From Fidelibacterota bacterium UBA7303 (GTDB taxonomy: Bacteria; Fidelibacterota; Marinisomatia; Marinisomatales; UBA1611), in contig DKQR01000144.1 of assembly GCA_002471805.1 (NCBI GenBank), positions 1 through 7,404 on the forward strand: a stretch of 7,404 nt of DNA, given 5' to 3'. Under the pieces are notes generated by a model. The model was not told the origin of the DNA. It saw nothing but the letters and a program-made list of their open reading frames with translations, and did no database searches. Made by a program: the position numbers and the translations under genes. Shown one piece after another: positions 6,711 through 7,404 of the stretch (its first letter is position 1; each line of letters begins with the position of its first letter).

Positions 6711-7334
6711 GTGATTTTTGATCCTTCAGAACATTCTTTCCAGGACACCCACAAACTTATGATCGGGTCCATCGTGCCGCGACCCATTGCTCTTGTGTCT
6801 ACTATTTCCAAAGATGGTAAATACAATGTGGCGCCTTTTTCTTATTTTAATGGTATTTGTTCCAAGCCGCCCACCATCATGTTCGCCCCAGGCCGGCGCG
6901 GATGGGACGGCGAAGAAAAGGATACTCTCATCAACATCAGGGACACACCAGAATTTGTGGTCAATATAGTCTCGGAGTCTTTTGCAGAACAGATGGTCCA
7001 GTGCGCCACTGACTTTGATTCGGACGTGGATGAATTTGATATTTCTGGACTCACACCTGCGCCATCCCAAAAGATCACACCACCGTGTGTTAAAGAAGCA
7101 AAGGTTATTTTTGAATGCAGGCTGAACCAGATCGTAGAAATTGGGGATGGAACTGCCGGGAGCGGTTTTGCAGTGATCGGTACCATTGTTCTCTTTCATG
7201 TTGATGATGAGATTTATGATGAGGGGCGGATCAATCTGGAAAAGCTTGAACCCGTTGGCCGCCTGGCAGGAAACTGGTATACGCGCCTGACAAATAATTA
7301 TAAGATCATTCGTAAAATAAAACCGGATCAATAA
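6711..7334 (+). CDS. Flavin reductase-like, FMN-binding split-barrel protein
   Basis: The 207-residue protein matches the flavin reductase-like domain family (FMN-binding split barrel), cytoplasmic proteins that bind FMN and often reduce flavin with NAD(P)H for partner oxygenases. Matching blocks are IGSIVPRPIALVST (18-31), NVAPFSYFN (39-47), KDTLINI (70-76), EFVVNIVSE (81-89), DEFDISGL (107-114), the VKEAKVIFEC strand (127-136) and PVGRLAGNWYTR (181-192) near the C-terminus. These are the family's characteristic flavin-pocket and dimer-side blocks, and length is typical. The physiological substrate is unknown, and no partner oxygenase is visible. GTG at 6711 is the only plausible start: the frame is open upstream to a TGA at 6609-6611, but it offers no ATG, GTG or TTG there. 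No Shine-Dalgarno precedes it. It is the only secure plus-strand gene, divergent from sfsA. A 201-codon antisense frame across it is a shadow. Confidence 0.93.
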   Translation: MIFDPSEHSFQDTHKLMIGSIVPRPIALVSTISKDGKYNVAPFSYFNGICSKPPTIMFAPGRRGWDGEEKDTLINIRDTPEFVVNIVSESFAEQMVQCATDFDSDVDEFDISGLTPAPSQKITPPCVKEAKVIFECRLNQIVEIGDGTAGSGFAVIGTIVLFHVDDEIYDEGRINLEKLEPVGRLAGNWYTRLTNNYKIIRKIKPDQ

Positions 7335-7404
7335 TTATATGTCCTGCGGACGAGAGCTGATAACATGCTTCGTCAAGCTCACAATGGCAGAATACAAATG
7401 ACCA
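7335..7404 (-). CDS. Possible C-terminal tail of a convergent gene, cut by the right edge
   Basis: Read on the minus strand, a frame enters at the window edge and runs 22 codons to TAA at 7337-7335, ending in HVISSRPQDI. Its stop would be back to back with the stop of the flavin reductase gene (TAA then TTA on the plus strand). That fits the tight packing elsewhere in the window. The peptide is plausible but too short to identify. Competing plus-strand reading: an ATG at 7365 is open to the edge for 13 codons, with no Shine-Dalgarno. Neither is secure, and no terminator is visible between the genes. Confidence 0.25.
   Translation of the reverse strand, partial: GHLYSAIVSLTKHVISSRPQDI

Noticed and set aside
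6726..7331. A 201-codon open frame on the minus strand, plus another of 114 codons (6842-7186), opposite the flavin reductase gene
   Set aside because: The plus-strand frame carries clear family motifs along its whole length, while the antisense products are rich in Cys, His and Trp and show no recognisable domain. They are shadows of codon bias.
7339..7401. A 20-codon plus-strand frame starting ATG TCC TGC
   Set aside because: Very short, no ribosome binding site and no patterned sequence; it overlaps a more plausible minus-strand tail.
1..7404. Novel defence, mobile or CRISPR-like system
   Set aside because: No direct repeat array, integrase, transposase, toxin-antitoxin pair or tRNA was visible. 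Recognised genes are chromosomal and metabolic, and composition looks uniform by eye.

Overview
The window reads as a compact, gene-dense bacterial chromosome segment with moderate base composition. Most genes are on the minus strand. Nothing in it looks mobile: there is no IS element, CRISPR array, tRNA or rRNA. An FCB-group bacterium (Bacteroidota and relatives, possibly Neomarinimicrobiota) is suggested by three things: an Ig-like lipoprotein with the S/T-GGPKD-x-TPP start typical of that group, an EF-G paralog of the Bacteroides EF-G2 type, and few recognisable Shine-Dalgarno sequences. The placement is an inference from protein style, not from a search.

Right to left on the minus strand there are two tightly packed transcription units. 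Unit A (6571 to 2861) is sfsA nuclease-family gene, Ig-like outer lipoprotein, mannose-1-phosphate guanylyltransferase and a small conserved protein. Its genes are separated by 13 nt, 0 nt and a 1-nt TAATG overlap. It ends in a hairpin with a T-run (2812-2843). Unit B starts about 35 nt further on. It holds an EF-G-like GTPase paralog with altered G3 and G4 motifs, a HIT-family nucleotide hydrolase/phosphorylase and the first 67 codons of a membrane protein cut by the left edge. The last two overlap by TAATG.

On the plus strand, a flavin reductase-like FMN-binding protein (6711-7334, GTG start) is divergent from sfsA across a 139-nt spacer. The last 70 nt may hold the tail of a convergent minus-strand gene.

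Functionally, unit A mixes cell-envelope work (GDP-mannose supply for glycans, a surface lipoprotein) with an SfsA nuclease-like protein. Unit B couples a translation-factor paralog to a dinucleotide-metabolism enzyme. The most interesting item is that paralog, whose GTPase motifs look degenerate in a way reminiscent of Bacteroides EF-G2. I found no clearly new multi-gene system.
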